This document shows positions 7,523 to 17,200 of a stretch of 64,000 nt of DNA, one piece after another. This DNA comes from Chloroflexota bacterium (GTDB lineage: Bacteria > Chloroflexota > Limnocylindria > Limnocylindrales > CSP1-4), in NCBI GenBank assembly GCA_004297395.1, contig SCUO01000036.1:23146-87145 (forward strand), written 5' to 3'. Numbering within the stretch: the first letter of the stretch is position 1; the number at the start of each line of letters is the position of its first letter. Under the pieces are notes generated by a model. The model did no database searches, was not told the origin of the DNA, and saw only the letters and a list, made by a program, of their open reading frames with translations. A program made the translations under genes and the position numbers.

Positions 7523-9387
7523 CGACCGTCAAGGAGCCTCCCGCCGGGACCCGTCAGCTCGAGCGGGTCACGATCCGGTTCGCCGGCGACTCGGGCGACG
7601 GCATGCAGCTGACCGGGTCGCAGTTCACCCGGACCGCCGCGGTCTTCGGCAACGACATCAGCACCTACCCCGACTTCCCGGCCGAGATCCGGGCGCCCGC
7701 GGGAAGCCTGCCGGGCGTCTCGGGCTTCCAGCTCAGCTTCGCCTCGACGAGGATCCACACCCCCGGCGACCAGCCCGACGTCCTCGTTGCGATGAACCCG
7801 GCGGCCCTCAAGTCGAACCTCGGCGACCTGCTGCCCGGAGGGGCGCTCGTCGTCAACGAGGACGCCTTCACCCCGGTCAACCTCAACAAGGTGGGCTACG
7901 CCAGCAACCCCCTGACCGACGGCTCCCTGTCGGCCTACAACCTCTTCACGGTCCCGATCTCGACGCTCAATGCCCGGGCATCGGAGGGCCTCGAGCTCAC
8001 CAACAAGCAGATCGACCTGACCAAGAACTTCTTCGCCCTGGGCCTGATGTTCTGGCTCTACGACCGGAGCATGGAGCCCACGATCCGCTGGATCGACGAG
8101 AAGTTCTCGAAGCGGCCGGTCATCGCCGAGGGCAACAAGCGCGCCCTCCGGGCCGGCTACAACTTCGGCGAAACGACCGAGATCTTCCACGAACGCTACG
8201 TCGTACCGCCGGCCCGCCTGGCGCCCGGGCGGTACCGCAACATCACCGGCAACGAGGCGACCGCGCTCGGCTTCGTGGCCGCGTCCCAGCTCGCCGAGCG
8301 GACCCTGTTCTACGGCTCCTACCCGATCACGCCGGCCTCGGACATCCTCCACAGCCTGGCGGCCTACAAGAACTTCGGGGTCAAGACCTACCAGGCCGAG
8401 GACGAGATCGCGGCCATCGGAGCGGCCATCGGGGCGTCCTACGGCGGCGCCCTCGGGATCACGGGGACGTCCGGGCCCGGCCTGGCCCTCAAGAGCGAGG
8501 CCCTCGGCCTGGCCGTCATGGTCGAGCTGCCGCTCGTCGTCATCGATGTCCAGCGGGGTGGCCCGTCCACGGGCCTGCCGACCAAGACCGAGCAGGGCGA
8601 CCTGCTCCAGTCGATGTTCGGCCGCAACTCGGATTCGCCCGTCGCGATCATCGCCCCGGCGACGCCGGCGGAGTGCTTCGACATGGCCATCGAGGCCTGG
8701 CGCATCGCCCTCAAGTACATGACCCCGGTGGTCTTCCTCAGCGACGCCTTCCTGGCCAACGGCGCCGAGCCGTGGGCCATCCCGGACCCGGGCGACCTGC
8801 CCCACATCGCTGTCCCCAACCGAACCGAGAAGGAAGGCTTCTACCCGTACTCGCGGGACCCGGTCACGCTGGCCCGGCCATGGGCCGTCCCCGGGACGCC
8901 CGGCCTCGAGCACCGGATCGGCGGCCTCGAGAAGTCGGACGTGATCGGCAACGTCAGCTACGACCCGGACAACCACCACCGGATGACGGTCCTGCGCCAG
9001 GACAAGATCGCCGGCATCGCCCGGGACATCCCGCCGCTCGACGTCTTCGGCGCCCCCGAAGGTGACCTGCTCATTCTCGGCTGGGGCTCCACCTACGGCG
9101 CGATCCGGAGCGCCGTCGAGCGGCTGCGCGAGCGTGGCCTGGCCGTCTCGCACGCCCACCTCCGCCACCTGAATCCGCTGCCGGCGAACACCGAGACGGT
9201 CCTACGCTCGTTCGGTCGCGTCCTCGTCCCGGAGCTCAACCTGGGCCACCTCCTGATGCTCATCCGGGCGCGCTACCTCATCGACGCGATCGGCTACAAC
9301 CGGGTCCGCGGCAAGCCCTTCCGGATCGCCGAGATCGAGGTCGAGGCGGAGCGGATCCTCGAGGCGATGAAGGTGGCAGCGCGATGA
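7519..9387 (+). CDS. korA: 2-oxoacid:ferredoxin oxidoreductase, alpha subunit with fused gamma domain
   Basis: 622 residues. Residues 15-200 form the gamma (coenzyme-A side) domain, starting RFAGDSGDGMQLTGSQFTRT. From about residue 245 the pyrimidine-binding alpha domain reads NEATALGFVAASQLAERTLFYGSYPITPASDILH, with TSGPGLALKSEALGLAVMVELP and PTKTEQGDLLQ. This gamma-alpha fusion paired with a small beta subunit matches actinobacterial-type KorA, which oxidises 2-oxoglutarate to succinyl-CoA and reduces ferredoxin. 2-oxoglutarate is the likeliest substrate, though pyruvate or other 2-oxoacids are possible. The GTG start overlaps the CBS gene stop and the stop overlaps korB (ATGA), so subunit synthesis is coupled. 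Confidence 0.9.
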   Translation: MTTVKEPPAGTRQLERVTIRFAGDSGDGMQLTGSQFTRTAAVFGNDISTYPDFPAEIRAPAGSLPGVSGFQLSFASTRIHTPGDQPDVLVAMNPAALKSNLGDLLPGGALVVNEDAFTPVNLNKVGYASNPLTDGSLSAYNLFTVPISTLNARASEGLELTNKQIDLTKNFFALGLMFWLYDRSMEPTIRWIDEKFSKRPVIAEGNKRALRAGYNFGETTEIFHERYVVPPARLAPGRYRNITGNEATALGFVAASQLAERTLFYGSYPITPASDILHSLAAYKNFGVKTYQAEDEIAAIGAAIGASYGGALGITGTSGPGLALKSEALGLAVMVELPLVVIDVQRGGPSTGLPTKTEQGDLLQSMFGRNSDSPVAIIAPATPAECFDMAIEAWRIALKYMTPVVFLSDAFLANGAEPWAIPDPGDLPHIAVPNRTEKEGFYPYSRDPVTLARPWAVPGTPGLEHRIGGLEKSDVIGNVSYDPDNHHRMTVLRQDKIAGIARDIPPLDVFGAPEGDLLILGWGSTYGAIRSAVERLRERGLAVSHAHLRHLNPLPANTETVLRSFGRVLVPELNLGHLLMLIRARYLIDAIGYNRVRGKPFRIAEIEVEAERILEAMKVAAR

Positions 9388-10430
9388 CCGACGAGAAGAA
9401 CAGCGTCGCGGCGACCCTGCCGGTGCTGACCCGCAAGGACTTCGTGTCCGACCAGGAGGTCCGCTGGTGCCCGGGCTGCGGCGACTACTCGATCCTGGCC
9501 CAGACCCAGAAGGTGATGCCGGACTTCGGCTACCCGCGCGAGAACATCGTCTTCATCAGCGGCATCGGCTGCTCGGGGCGGCTGCCGTACTACATGAACA
9601 CCTACGGCTTCCACTCGATCCACGGCCGCGCCCCGGCGATCGCGACGGGCCTCAAGGCCGCCCGGCCCGACCTCATGGTCTGGGTCATCACCGGTGACGG
9701 CGACGCCCTCTCGATCGGCGGCAACCACCTCATCCACTCGCTCCGTCGGAACGTCGACCTCCGGATCATCATGTTCAACAACCGGATCTACGGGCTCACC
9801 AAGGGCCAGGCCAGCCCGACCTCCGAGTTCGGCAAGATCACCAAGTCGTCGCCGTACGGGACGGTCGACTACCCGGTCAGCCCGCTGGCGATCGCCCTGG
9901 CCGCCGAGGCGAGCTTCATCGCCCGGACCGTCGACACCCACACCGAGCACATCCAGCAGACCCTCGAGGGCGCCGGGCGGCATCACGGCTCGGCCTTCGT
10001 CGAGGTCCTCCAGAACTGCAACATCTTCAACGACGGCGCCCACCGCGAGTTCACCGATCGGGAGGTCCGCGACGACCGGATGCTCGTCCTGGAGCACGGT
10101 AAGCCGATGCTCTTCGGCAAGGACCGCAGCAAGGGCATCCGGCTCCACGGCCACCAGCCCGAGATCGTGACGATCGGCGAGAACGGGATCACGGAGGCCG
10201 ACATCCTCGTCCACGACGAGACCGATCCCCTCATCGCCTTCATGCTCGCCCACATCTACTGGCCGGAGTTCCCGGTGCCGGTCGGCGTCGTCCGGCGGAT
10301 CAGCCGGCCGACCCACGACGAGCTCATGACGAACCAGATCGAGCAGGCGATCGCGGGGCGGGGCAAGGGCGACCTGGCCCGGCTGCTTGCCTCGGGCGAG
10401 ACCTGGACGGTCGAAGGCGACGAGGCATGA
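9384..10430 (+). CDS. korB: 2-oxoacid:ferredoxin oxidoreductase, beta subunit
   Basis: 348 residues. This subunit carries thiamine diphosphate and one [4Fe-4S] cluster. The cluster cysteines are visible as WCPGCGDYS (Cys29, Cys32), SGIGCSGR (Cys63) and LQNCNIFND (Cys212). The ThDP/Mg site reads GDGDALSIGGNH ... NNRIYGLTKGQASPT. The lack of separate ferredoxin-like delta domains is normal for KorAB. It overlaps korA upstream and the CBS/zinc-ribbon gene downstream by ATGA, giving a four-gene translationally coupled unit. It works with KorA as a heterodimer or heterotetramer in the cytoplasm, feeding reduced ferredoxin. Confidence 0.93.
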   Translation: MTDEKNSVAATLPVLTRKDFVSDQEVRWCPGCGDYSILAQTQKVMPDFGYPRENIVFISGIGCSGRLPYYMNTYGFHSIHGRAPAIATGLKAARPDLMVWVITGDGDALSIGGNHLIHSLRRNVDLRIIMFNNRIYGLTKGQASPTSEFGKITKSSPYGTVDYPVSPLAIALAAEASFIARTVDTHTEHIQQTLEGAGRHHGSAFVEVLQNCNIFNDGAHREFTDREVRDDRMLVLEHGKPMLFGKDRSKGIRLHGHQPEIVTIGENGITEADILVHDETDPLIAFMLAHIYWPEFPVPVGVVRRISRPTHDELMTNQIEQAIAGRGKGDLARLLASGETWTVEGDEA

Positions 10431-10927
10431 CCTGCCCGGTCTGCCAGTGGCAGAACTTCGAGGGCGACGACCTGTGCGAGAACTGCGGGGCGGACCTGCG
10501 GGCCTCGGACACGCCCGAGCCGGCGACGGGCTTCAAGGGCCCGCTCCTGGGCGTCCATCTCGACGAGCTCGGGGCACCCGAGCCCGAGACCGTGGACGGC
10601 TCGGCGGATGTCGCCGAGGTCATCGAGCGGATGCACCGGGACGGCATCGACTGCGTCCTCGTGACCGAGGACGGCAAGCTGGCCGGCATCTTCACCGACC
10701 GGGACGCGCTGCTGAAGCTCGCCGGTCGCGGTCCGGAGCACCGACCCATCCGCGAGCTCATGACGCGCGACCCGGTCGTCCTCCGCCACGACGACACGAT
10801 CGCGGTCGCGATCAACAAGATGGCCGTCGGCGGCTTTCGCCACGTCCCGATCGTCGATGGCGCCCGACCGACGGCGGTCGTCTCCGCCCGCGACGTCTTC
10901 CGGCACATCTCGGCGCGCCTCGGCTGA
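10427..10927 (+). CDS. Zinc-ribbon plus CBS-pair protein closing the korAB operon
   Basis: 166 residues. An N-terminal zinc ribbon (CPVC at residues 3-6 and CENC at about 19-22) precedes a linker and a complete CBS pair (VIERMHRDGIDCVLVTEDGKLAGIFTDRD, then PIRELMTRDPVVLRHDDTIAVAINKM and a final VVSARDVFRHI). The start overlaps the korB stop (ATGA). The family role is to sense adenine nucleotides. The zinc ribbon could dock it on a protein or nucleic acid. Together with the first gene of the operon, it brackets the oxidoreductase with two nucleotide sensors, an arrangement that suggests allosteric control of KorAB. Confidence 0.85.
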   Translation: MTCPVCQWQNFEGDDLCENCGADLRASDTPEPATGFKGPLLGVHLDELGAPEPETVDGSADVAEVIERMHRDGIDCVLVTEDGKLAGIFTDRDALLKLAGRGPEHRPIRELMTRDPVVLRHDDTIAVAINKMAVGGFRHVPIVDGARPTAVVSARDVFRHISARLG

Positions 10928-10955
10928 GGCCGGGCCTTCGAGCGGCCGCCCTTCC

Positions 10956-12119
10956 GTGAACGCCCCGCGCCCCGTCATCCCCGATGCCCGCTACGGCGAG
11001 CGTCTGGCAAGGACCCAGGCCCTGCTTCACGAGCGCGGCATCGCGGCGCTCCTGGTCGGTGTCGGGGCCGATCTTCGGTACCTCGCCGGCTATGTCGCCA
11101 TGCCGCTCGAGCGGCTCACCATGCTCGTCCTGCCGGCCGGCAGTCGGCCCTCGCTCGTGGCGCCCCGCCTCGAGGCGATGGCCGCGGCCGCAACGCCCCT
11201 GGTCCGGACCGGCCTCGTCGACCTCGTCGCCTGGGACGAGACCGACGATGCCCACGCCATCGTCGCCGGGCTGCTTGCTGCCGCCCCGGAACCGTCGAAC
11301 CAGCGCGTCCTCGTCAGCGACCGGCTCTGGGCGATGCACGTCCTGGGCCTCGAGCGGGTCCTGCCCGGCCGTGGACTGGGGCTGGCCAGCGAGATCCTGG
11401 GCGAGCTCCGGATGGTCAAGGATCCCGACGAGTTGGCCCTGCTCCGCCTGGCCGCTCACGCCGCCGACCGGGTCGTGGCGCAGATCGCCGCCGGACGGCT
11501 CATCGGCCGGACCGAGCTCGACGTCAGCCGCGAGGTCCGCGAGCGGCTGGTGGCCGAGGGCCACGAGTCGGCCGAGTTCGCGATCGTCGCATCCGGGCCG
11601 AACTCGGCGTCACCTCACCATGACGCATCCGATCGCGTGATCGGGGCCGGCGAGCCGATCGTCCTCGATATCGGCGGCGCGCTCGGCGGCTACTGCTCCG
11701 ACACGACCCGGACGCTGTGGGTCACCGGCAGCAACCCTGGCGCCGGGCCGACGCCGGAGTTCCGGGCGCTGTTCGACTGCCTCCGCGAGGCCCAGGCGGA
11801 GGCGTGCACGGCAGTTCGACCGGGGGTCGCCTGTGATGCGATCGACGCCGTGGCCCGGGGGCGGATCACGGCCGACGGCCACGGCCCCGGGTTCATCCAC
11901 CGCACCGGCCACGGCATCGGACTCGAGACCCACGAGGATCCGTACATCGTCGCCGGCAACGGCGAGCCGCTCCGGCCGGGGATGACCTTCAGCGTGGAGC
12001 CCGGGATCTACGTCGCGGGCCACCACGGGGCGCGGATCGAGGACATCGTCGTCTGCGGTCGTGATGGGCCGGACCTCCTCAACGAGTCGAGCCGCGATCT
12101 CTGGGTCGTCGCCGGATAG
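10956..12119 (+). CDS. M24-family aminopeptidase (Xaa-Pro peptidase type)
   Basis: 387 residues with the two-domain creatinase/prolidase layout. The N-terminal domain (1-150) opens with RLARTQALLHERGIAALLVG. The pita-bread catalytic domain holds all five metal ligands: Asp238 (VLDIGG), Asp249 (CSDTTRT), His319 (RTGHGIG), Glu348 (SVEPGIYV) and Glu362 (RIEDIVV). It should remove N-terminal residues next to proline, or cleave Xaa-Pro dipeptides, in the cytoplasm. The GTG start is the first after the upstream stop and gives the family length; no strong ribosome-binding site is seen. It follows the korAB operon by 28 bp and may be co-transcribed. Confidence 0.88.
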   Translation: MNAPRPVIPDARYGERLARTQALLHERGIAALLVGVGADLRYLAGYVAMPLERLTMLVLPAGSRPSLVAPRLEAMAAAATPLVRTGLVDLVAWDETDDAHAIVAGLLAAAPEPSNQRVLVSDRLWAMHVLGLERVLPGRGLGLASEILGELRMVKDPDELALLRLAAHAADRVVAQIAAGRLIGRTELDVSREVRERLVAEGHESAEFAIVASGPNSASPHHDASDRVIGAGEPIVLDIGGALGGYCSDTTRTLWVTGSNPGAGPTPEFRALFDCLREAQAEACTAVRPGVACDAIDAVARGRITADGHGPGFIHRTGHGIGLETHEDPYIVAGNGEPLRPGMTFSVEPGIYVAGHHGARIEDIVVCGRDGPDLLNESSRDLWVVAG

Positions 12120-12231
12120 GGACGGGCCACCCGGCTCGGAGGTAGTTCCGGGTCCTCCCGGACCGGTCTCGTGGCGGTCGGCTATCATCGGTCGACGGGC
12201 AGTCCGCCCGGCGCCACCTCGACGCGAGCCC

Positions 12232-12282
12232 ATGAACCTGATCAAGATGCGGCGCTCCGGCGCCGCCGCCCACGGCCGATGA
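12232..12282 (+). CDS. Possible 16-residue upstream ORF
   Basis: ATG at 12232 opens a short frame (MNLIKMRRSGAAAHGR) whose TGA overlaps the ATG of the next gene as ATGA. A -10-like TATCAT lies at 12183-12188. The overlap is the kind used for translational coupling elsewhere in the window, but the frame is so short that chance cannot be excluded. Confidence 0.25.
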   Translation: MNLIKMRRSGAAAHGR

Positions 12283-13076
12283 GCCGCCGATCCCACCACC
12301 CCGCGCGTCGCCATGGCCGGGGCCACCCGGAGGTCCGCGGCCCGCGACCGGCTTCGCCCGCCGGCGACGCACCACTCGCGGCCGGTCCCGAGCCGCGGCC
12401 TGCCGACGCCGACGCCGGCGCCGGCGCCGCCCCCGCCCGCCGGCTCGCGATGCCGACCGCCACCGCTGCCTCGCAGATCCAGGACCCCGTTCCGTCGTCG
12501 TCGTCGCCGGCCGTCCCCGCACCGGACGAGCCGATGTTCGCCGCTCCCTCGACGGCGGACGCAGCCACGCTGCCGCGGTCCGAACGGGAGGCGCCGCCCG
12601 ATTCCGTGCCACGCGGCGAAGCTGATGCCCGGCCGGCCCCGGCGAGACGCGACCAGCCCTCGGCCGGGGCGCCCCCTCGCGTCGCTGCGCCTCGCGTCGC
12701 TGCGCCTCGCGTCGGGACCACGCCCCCGGCCCGTCCGGCCGATGGCCCGGTCGCCGTGCCGTCCTTCCAGCCTGGTGCCACCGACGCCGACCGGAACGGC
12801 TGCACCGCCCCGCAGCTCCGGCGGTTCATCAAGAGCCGGGCCTACGTCCCGATGCACGAGCTCCGGCGCCGCTTCGCGATCGAGGGGGGCGACGACGACG
12901 TCACGCCGGTCGAGATGGACCGCGGCGTGCGGGTGTTCGTGGGCCTGCCGAACCGGGAGGGCCGGCTCCTCGGCGACCTCCTCCGGTCGGGCGACATCGG
13001 CTACGAGCTGTCATTCGACCCGATCGCACCGATCGTGGTGGGCGTCTTTCCGATGCGGCCGGTGCCGCGAGCCTGA
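12279..13076 (+). CDS. Uncharacterised protein with disordered N-terminus and a conserved-looking C-terminal domain
   Basis: 265 residues. The first 170 are Ala/Pro/Arg-rich and probably disordered; they include a 15-bp DNA repeat that encodes PRVAA twice and PRVG once. The last 95 residues look folded: CTAPQLRRFIKSRAYVPMHELRRRF, an acidic DDDVTPVEM turn, then VFVGLPNREGRLLGDLLRSGDIGYELSFDP and a hydrophobic end. I cannot assign a family. The ATG at 12279 is chosen for its overlap with a short upstream frame; the same frame is open further up. No membrane segment is present, so it is probably cytoplasmic. Confidence 0.6.
   Translation: MSRRSHHPARRHGRGHPEVRGPRPASPAGDAPLAAGPEPRPADADAGAGAAPARRLAMPTATAASQIQDPVPSSSSPAVPAPDEPMFAAPSTADAATLPRSEREAPPDSVPRGEADARPAPARRDQPSAGAPPRVAAPRVAAPRVGTTPPARPADGPVAVPSFQPGATDADRNGCTAPQLRRFIKSRAYVPMHELRRRFAIEGGDDDVTPVEMDRGVRVFVGLPNREGRLLGDLLRSGDIGYELSFDPIAPIVVGVFPMRPVPRA
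12675..12714 (+). repeat. 15-bp tandem repeat inside a gene
   Basis: CCTCGCGTCGCTGCG occurs at 12675-12689 and 12690-12704, with a partial third copy to 12714. It encodes PRVAA units in the disordered part of the host protein and is likely length-variable. Confidence 0.8.
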
Positions 13077-13085
13077 GCCCGGCAC

Positions 13086-13104
13086 CGCCGGCCCGGGGCC
13101 GGCG
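13086..13104 (+). terminator. GC-rich hairpin after the uncharacterised gene
   Basis: CGCCGGCC, loop CGG, GGCCGGCG form an 8-bp stem ten bases after the stop at 13076. No T-tract follows, so it is a weak intrinsic terminator at best. Confidence 0.4.
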
Positions 13105-13152
13105 CCGAGCGCGGCGAACCGCCGCGATCCAGGCCCTGTCGCATACGCGACT

Positions 13153-13168
13153 GTTGCGTAGACGCAAC
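13153..13168. promoter_or_regulatory. Short palindrome upstream of the secreted-protein gene
   Basis: GTTGCGT-AG-ACGCAAC is a perfect 7-bp inverted repeat. Further on, TTGACA at 13210-13215 is followed by a weak GATAGC (13232-13237) that could drive the gene at 13322. The palindrome lies about 50 bp upstream of that -35, a position suited to a regulator site. Confidence 0.35.
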
Positions 13169-13321
13169 GTTGACCTTGCAATCGTCGGTCGCCACCTTGA
13201 CCCATCCCCTTGACAGGCCGCATCCTTCCTTGATAGCCCGAATGGCAGTCGTGGCGCAGGACCATCGTCCCAGGGGCTACGAGAGCAGAACCGGTCCAGA
13301 CAGCGGCCCAGGAGGTCATCC

Positions 13322-14287
13322 GTGATTCGTCGACCCACACATCGGAGGGTCAGCTACCTCGCCACCATCTCGCTCGTCGCGCTTGCCCTCCTGGTTCCGG
13401 CTGGCGCCAGCGCCGCGACACCGGACCTGAGTCCGATCCAGTACGGCGCACCGGCTACGGTCTCCGTTGACTCGACGCAGGGCGCCGTGGTCCTCGGCGT
13501 TCGAAACGACGGCAAGAGCACCGTCTCCCAGCTCTTCCTCGTCGAGGTCACAATCCTCGGCGGCTCCATCACGGCGATGTACCCGTCGCAGCCCAGCTGT
13601 GCCGAGGACTTCTCGTCGTGCACCCTCGGCCAGCTCAAGCCGAAGAAGGAGGCGACGGTCATCGTCGTCTTCGACTTTGACGCAGGCTCGACGTCGGCGA
13701 CCGTATCGGGCACGTTCAACACGACCGGCACGGCAGGCGACAACGACCAGAGCCACGGCGACTCTTGGCAGGTCTCGGCCACCGTGACCCAGTCCGCGGA
13801 CGCCCAGGACTTCGCCGGTCGCTTCATCGACCTCGACGGCAACCCGCTCGTCGCGAACGACCAGGTCATCAACGACGACACCAACCCGCATGCGACCAAG
13901 GTCATCGCCCCGCAGACCCTCATCGGCGTGACCGTCGAGGACGGCGCCGTCGTTGCCCAGCCATGCGACCCGACGAAGGTGGCGTGCGCGAAGCTATTCG
14001 GCGAGACCTCCAGCATCAGCGTCGCCCTGGGCGGGACGTTCGCCGGCGGCTTCCAGATCGTGATCGGCTTCGACGGCTCGGAGCTGCCGGGGGGCGTCAA
14101 CGCCAATTCGATCAAGATCTACCACACGTACACGGGTGGCTCCGAGGTCATCAGCCAGAAGTGCCAGTTCGCCCCGAACTCGACGACCCCGAAGAGCATG
14201 CCGTGCCTCACCGCGAGCAAGGACGGACCGGACCTCTGGGTCACGATCTGGACGACCCACAACGGGGTCATGCGCGGGCTCGGCTGA
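13322..14287 (+). CDS. Secreted protein of unknown function
   Basis: 321 residues with a clear Sec signal peptide (RRPTHRRVSYLATISLVALALLVPAGASA, cleavage near residue 31). The mature part is Thr/Ser/Val-rich and beta-like: a first domain around VLGVRNDGKSTVSQLFLVEV looks like an immunoglobulin-type fold, and a second begins near KVIAPQTLIGVTVEDG. Six cysteines (for example SCAEDFSSC and QKCQFAP ... MPCLT) could form disulfides. The GTG start has AGGAGG about five to ten bases upstream. It ends only six bases from the convergent cyclase gene. I recognise no family; an exported or surface-bound role is inferred from the signal peptide. Confidence 0.7.
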   Translation: MIRRPTHRRVSYLATISLVALALLVPAGASAATPDLSPIQYGAPATVSVDSTQGAVVLGVRNDGKSTVSQLFLVEVTILGGSITAMYPSQPSCAEDFSSCTLGQLKPKKEATVIVVFDFDAGSTSATVSGTFNTTGTAGDNDQSHGDSWQVSATVTQSADAQDFAGRFIDLDGNPLVANDQVINDDTNPHATKVIAPQTLIGVTVEDGAVVAQPCDPTKVACAKLFGETSSISVALGGTFAGGFQIVIGFDGSELPGGVNANSIKIYHTYTGGSEVISQKCQFAPNSTTPKSMPCLTASKDGPDLWVTIWTTHNGVMRGLG

Positions 14288-14293
14288 GCCCGG

Positions 14294-17200
14294 TCAGGAC
14301 GCGGGAACGCCTTCGAGCAGGCTTCTGACCCGCTCGGCGGAGACCCGGTCTCCCTTCCGCTCGTACAGCTCCAGGGCCTCCCGCAAGGGGGGCCCTGACG
14401 ATTCGAGGTCGCCCACCAGGCGCAGGACGATCGCGAGGTCGGCGAGCGTGTCGGCCTGCTGGTCGATGTCGAGCGTCGCGCCCGCGATCCTGACCGCCTC
14501 CGTCGCCGTCGCGATGGCCGTCTCCGACTCGCCGGCCCGCGCCTGGAGCTTGGCCCGGGTCGCCCGCCAGGCCGCCTGACTGTAGGCGTCGTCGACGTCG
14601 GCCAGCTCGGCCGCGAGGCCGGTGTAGCGGTCGGCCTCCTCGAGCTGGTCGCGCTCGTACAGGATGGCGCCGAGCAGGGCCGCCACGGTCGACCGGAAAT
14701 ACCGCTCGCCGAGCGCGTCGAGGGCGGCGAAGTCGGCCCGCAGGCCCGCCTCTGCCGCCGCCAGGTCGTCGGCCAGCAGCTCGACCCGCGACCAGTCCAC
14801 CGAGGTCGAGGCGGCGGTGACGCTCGGGCCCAGGTCCAGCAGCATCTCCCGGCCGCGACCGTACAGCCCGCGGGCGCGGTCGAAGTCGCCTTCCATGGCG
14901 TGGAGGACCGAGAGGACGCCGGAGATGATCGCCTCGGCCTTGCGGTCGCCGCGGACCTCCTCGGACAGCTCTTCGCAACGGCGGATCGCGTCAGCGACGG
15001 CGGTCGGGCCGTGGAGGGCGGTGGCCGCATAGCCCATCGCCCCGAGCCCGACGAGCCGCTGGTCGCCGGCGGCGTGGGCGTGGTCGGCGACCTTCGCGGC
15101 GGCCTCCGCGGCCAGGTCGTAGCGGCCGCTCGTCCCGTGGATGAACATGAGCAGCCGCCAGGCCCGGGCCATGTTCGCCGAATCGGCCAGCTCGGTCAGC
15201 AGGTCGAGCGCACCCTGGACCGTGGCGAGCGCGCCCTCGGCGTCGGCCGATTCGGCGGTGTAGAGATCGAGGGCGACCCGGGCGAGGGTGGTCCGGGCCG
15301 CGGCGCGGGCGTCAGCCAGCGATTCGGCCAGGGCCCGGGACTGCTCGATGACCGCCTTCGCTTCGTCGAACGAGCCGTTCTCGGTGAGCGCCTCGGCCAG
15401 CTCGGGCAGGAGCTCAACCCGGAGCGGGTCCGTCTCATCGAGGAGTGCCACTGCGCGCCGGAGGAGCGTGCAGGCCGCCGGGGTGTCGCCGCGCGCGAAG
15501 GCCCGCCGCCCGGCCGCGGACAGCTTGGCCGCCCCGCGTCGCCCGATCTCGCGGCCCTCCTCGTCGACCCGCCCCAGGTCCGTCCGGTAGCGGTAGGCCT
15601 GCTCGAGGTGATAGCCGAGGATCTCCTCGAACTCCTGCTCCCGGCCGCGCTCCTTGTTGACCCGCTCGGCCCAGGCCACGAATCGCTCGTGGAGGGTCGC
15701 CCGCGCGCGCTTCAGCAGGGCGCCGTACGCGGTGTCACGGATCAGCAGGTTCGAGAACCGGTAGGCGCCCTCGTCGTCGGTCGCGTCGGGCCGGACGAAG
15801 CGTTTCCGGGCGAGGGTCATGAGGTGCCCACCGACGGCGCTGCGCAGGACGTCCGGGGCGAGCTCGGTGACGGCGGCGGTCGCGAAGACAAGGCCGATGA
15901 CCGACGCCGGCTCGATGACCGCCCGCTCCTCGCGGGCGAGGTGGTCCAGCCGAGCGGCAAGGAGGGCGTTGATCGACGGTGGCACCGCGAGCTCCGCGGC
16001 ATCCTCGCTCGAGACCCAGCGTTCGCCATCCCGCCGGAGCGTGCCGGCGTCGACGAGCATCGACACGACCTGCTCGATGAACAGCGGGTTGCCCTCGGCC
16101 GCTGCGACGATCCGGGCCCGGACCGCGGCCTCGACCTCGCCGCCGCTGAGCAGGGCCTGCATGACCCGCCCGCTGTCCTCCTCGCCGAGGGGCCGGAGCT
16201 GGATGCGGTTCGCGGCCTGGGCGTCCCACCACTCGGGGTGGGACTCCTGGAGTTCGAGGCGGGCCGAGGCGACCACCAGGATCGGGGCGCCACGCACGGA
16301 TTCGACGAGGTGGTCCAGGAGCTCCAGGAAGGTCGGCTCGGCGGAGTGGATGTCGTCGATCGCGAGGACGAGCGGCTTCGTTCGGGCAAGGCCCTCGAGG
16401 AACTTGCGAGCGCCCCAGAAGAGCTCGGCCACCGGGAACTGGCCTGCCGCCAGGCCCACCGCGGCCGCAACCCGCTCGACAATCCCGGGGCCCTCGCCAT
16501 CCTCGGGGCCCTCCGTCCCCATGAGCGCGGCGATCTTGTCGATGGCCTGGGCCGGCGAGTCCTCCGGGTCGATCGAGGCGGCCTCGCGAACGATCTCCAC
16601 GAGTGGCCAGAAGGTGATCCCGTCGCCATACGGGAGGCACCGGCCGCGGAGGATCCGGGCCCGATCCCCGACCCGGAGGCGGAACTCGCGGACGACCCGC
16701 GACTTGCCCACCCCGGCATCGCCGACGAGGAGCCGAATCCGGCAGGCGCTGAACTCCTCGGCCTCCTCGAGCGCCTCGCCCAGGCGGGCCAGCTCCCCGG
16801 TCCGGCCGACGAACGGCGTCGGGGCGCCCCGGCCGCCGCCCTCCTCGAGGGCCCCGCTGGCCGGTGCCCGCACGTCCACCAGCCGGTAGGCCGGCACGCG
16901 CTCAGCCTTGCCCTTGAGCTCGAGCGGTTCGACCGATTCGACGACGACCTCGTCCCGGACGAGCTGGTAGGTCAGCTCGCCGATGAGGACCTCCTGGGCC
17001 GGGGCCGACTGCTCGAGGCGGGCAGCGACGTTGACCGTGTCGCCGGTCACGATCTGCTGGTTGGCGTTGGGGTCCGAGTTGGCCACGACCGGGCCGGTAT
17101 TGACGCCGGTCCGGTTGGCGAGCGTCACCCCGTACTCGCGCTCGAGCTCGACGTTCAGGGCTGCCAGGGCGCGCTGCATCCCGTGGGCCGCCCGCACGGC

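Noticed and set aside
7366..9168. A 600-codon open frame on the minus strand opposite korA
   Set aside because: It is an antisense consequence of high GC at third positions. The product is Asp/Arg/Gly-rich low complexity with no motif, while korA on the other strand is unmistakable.
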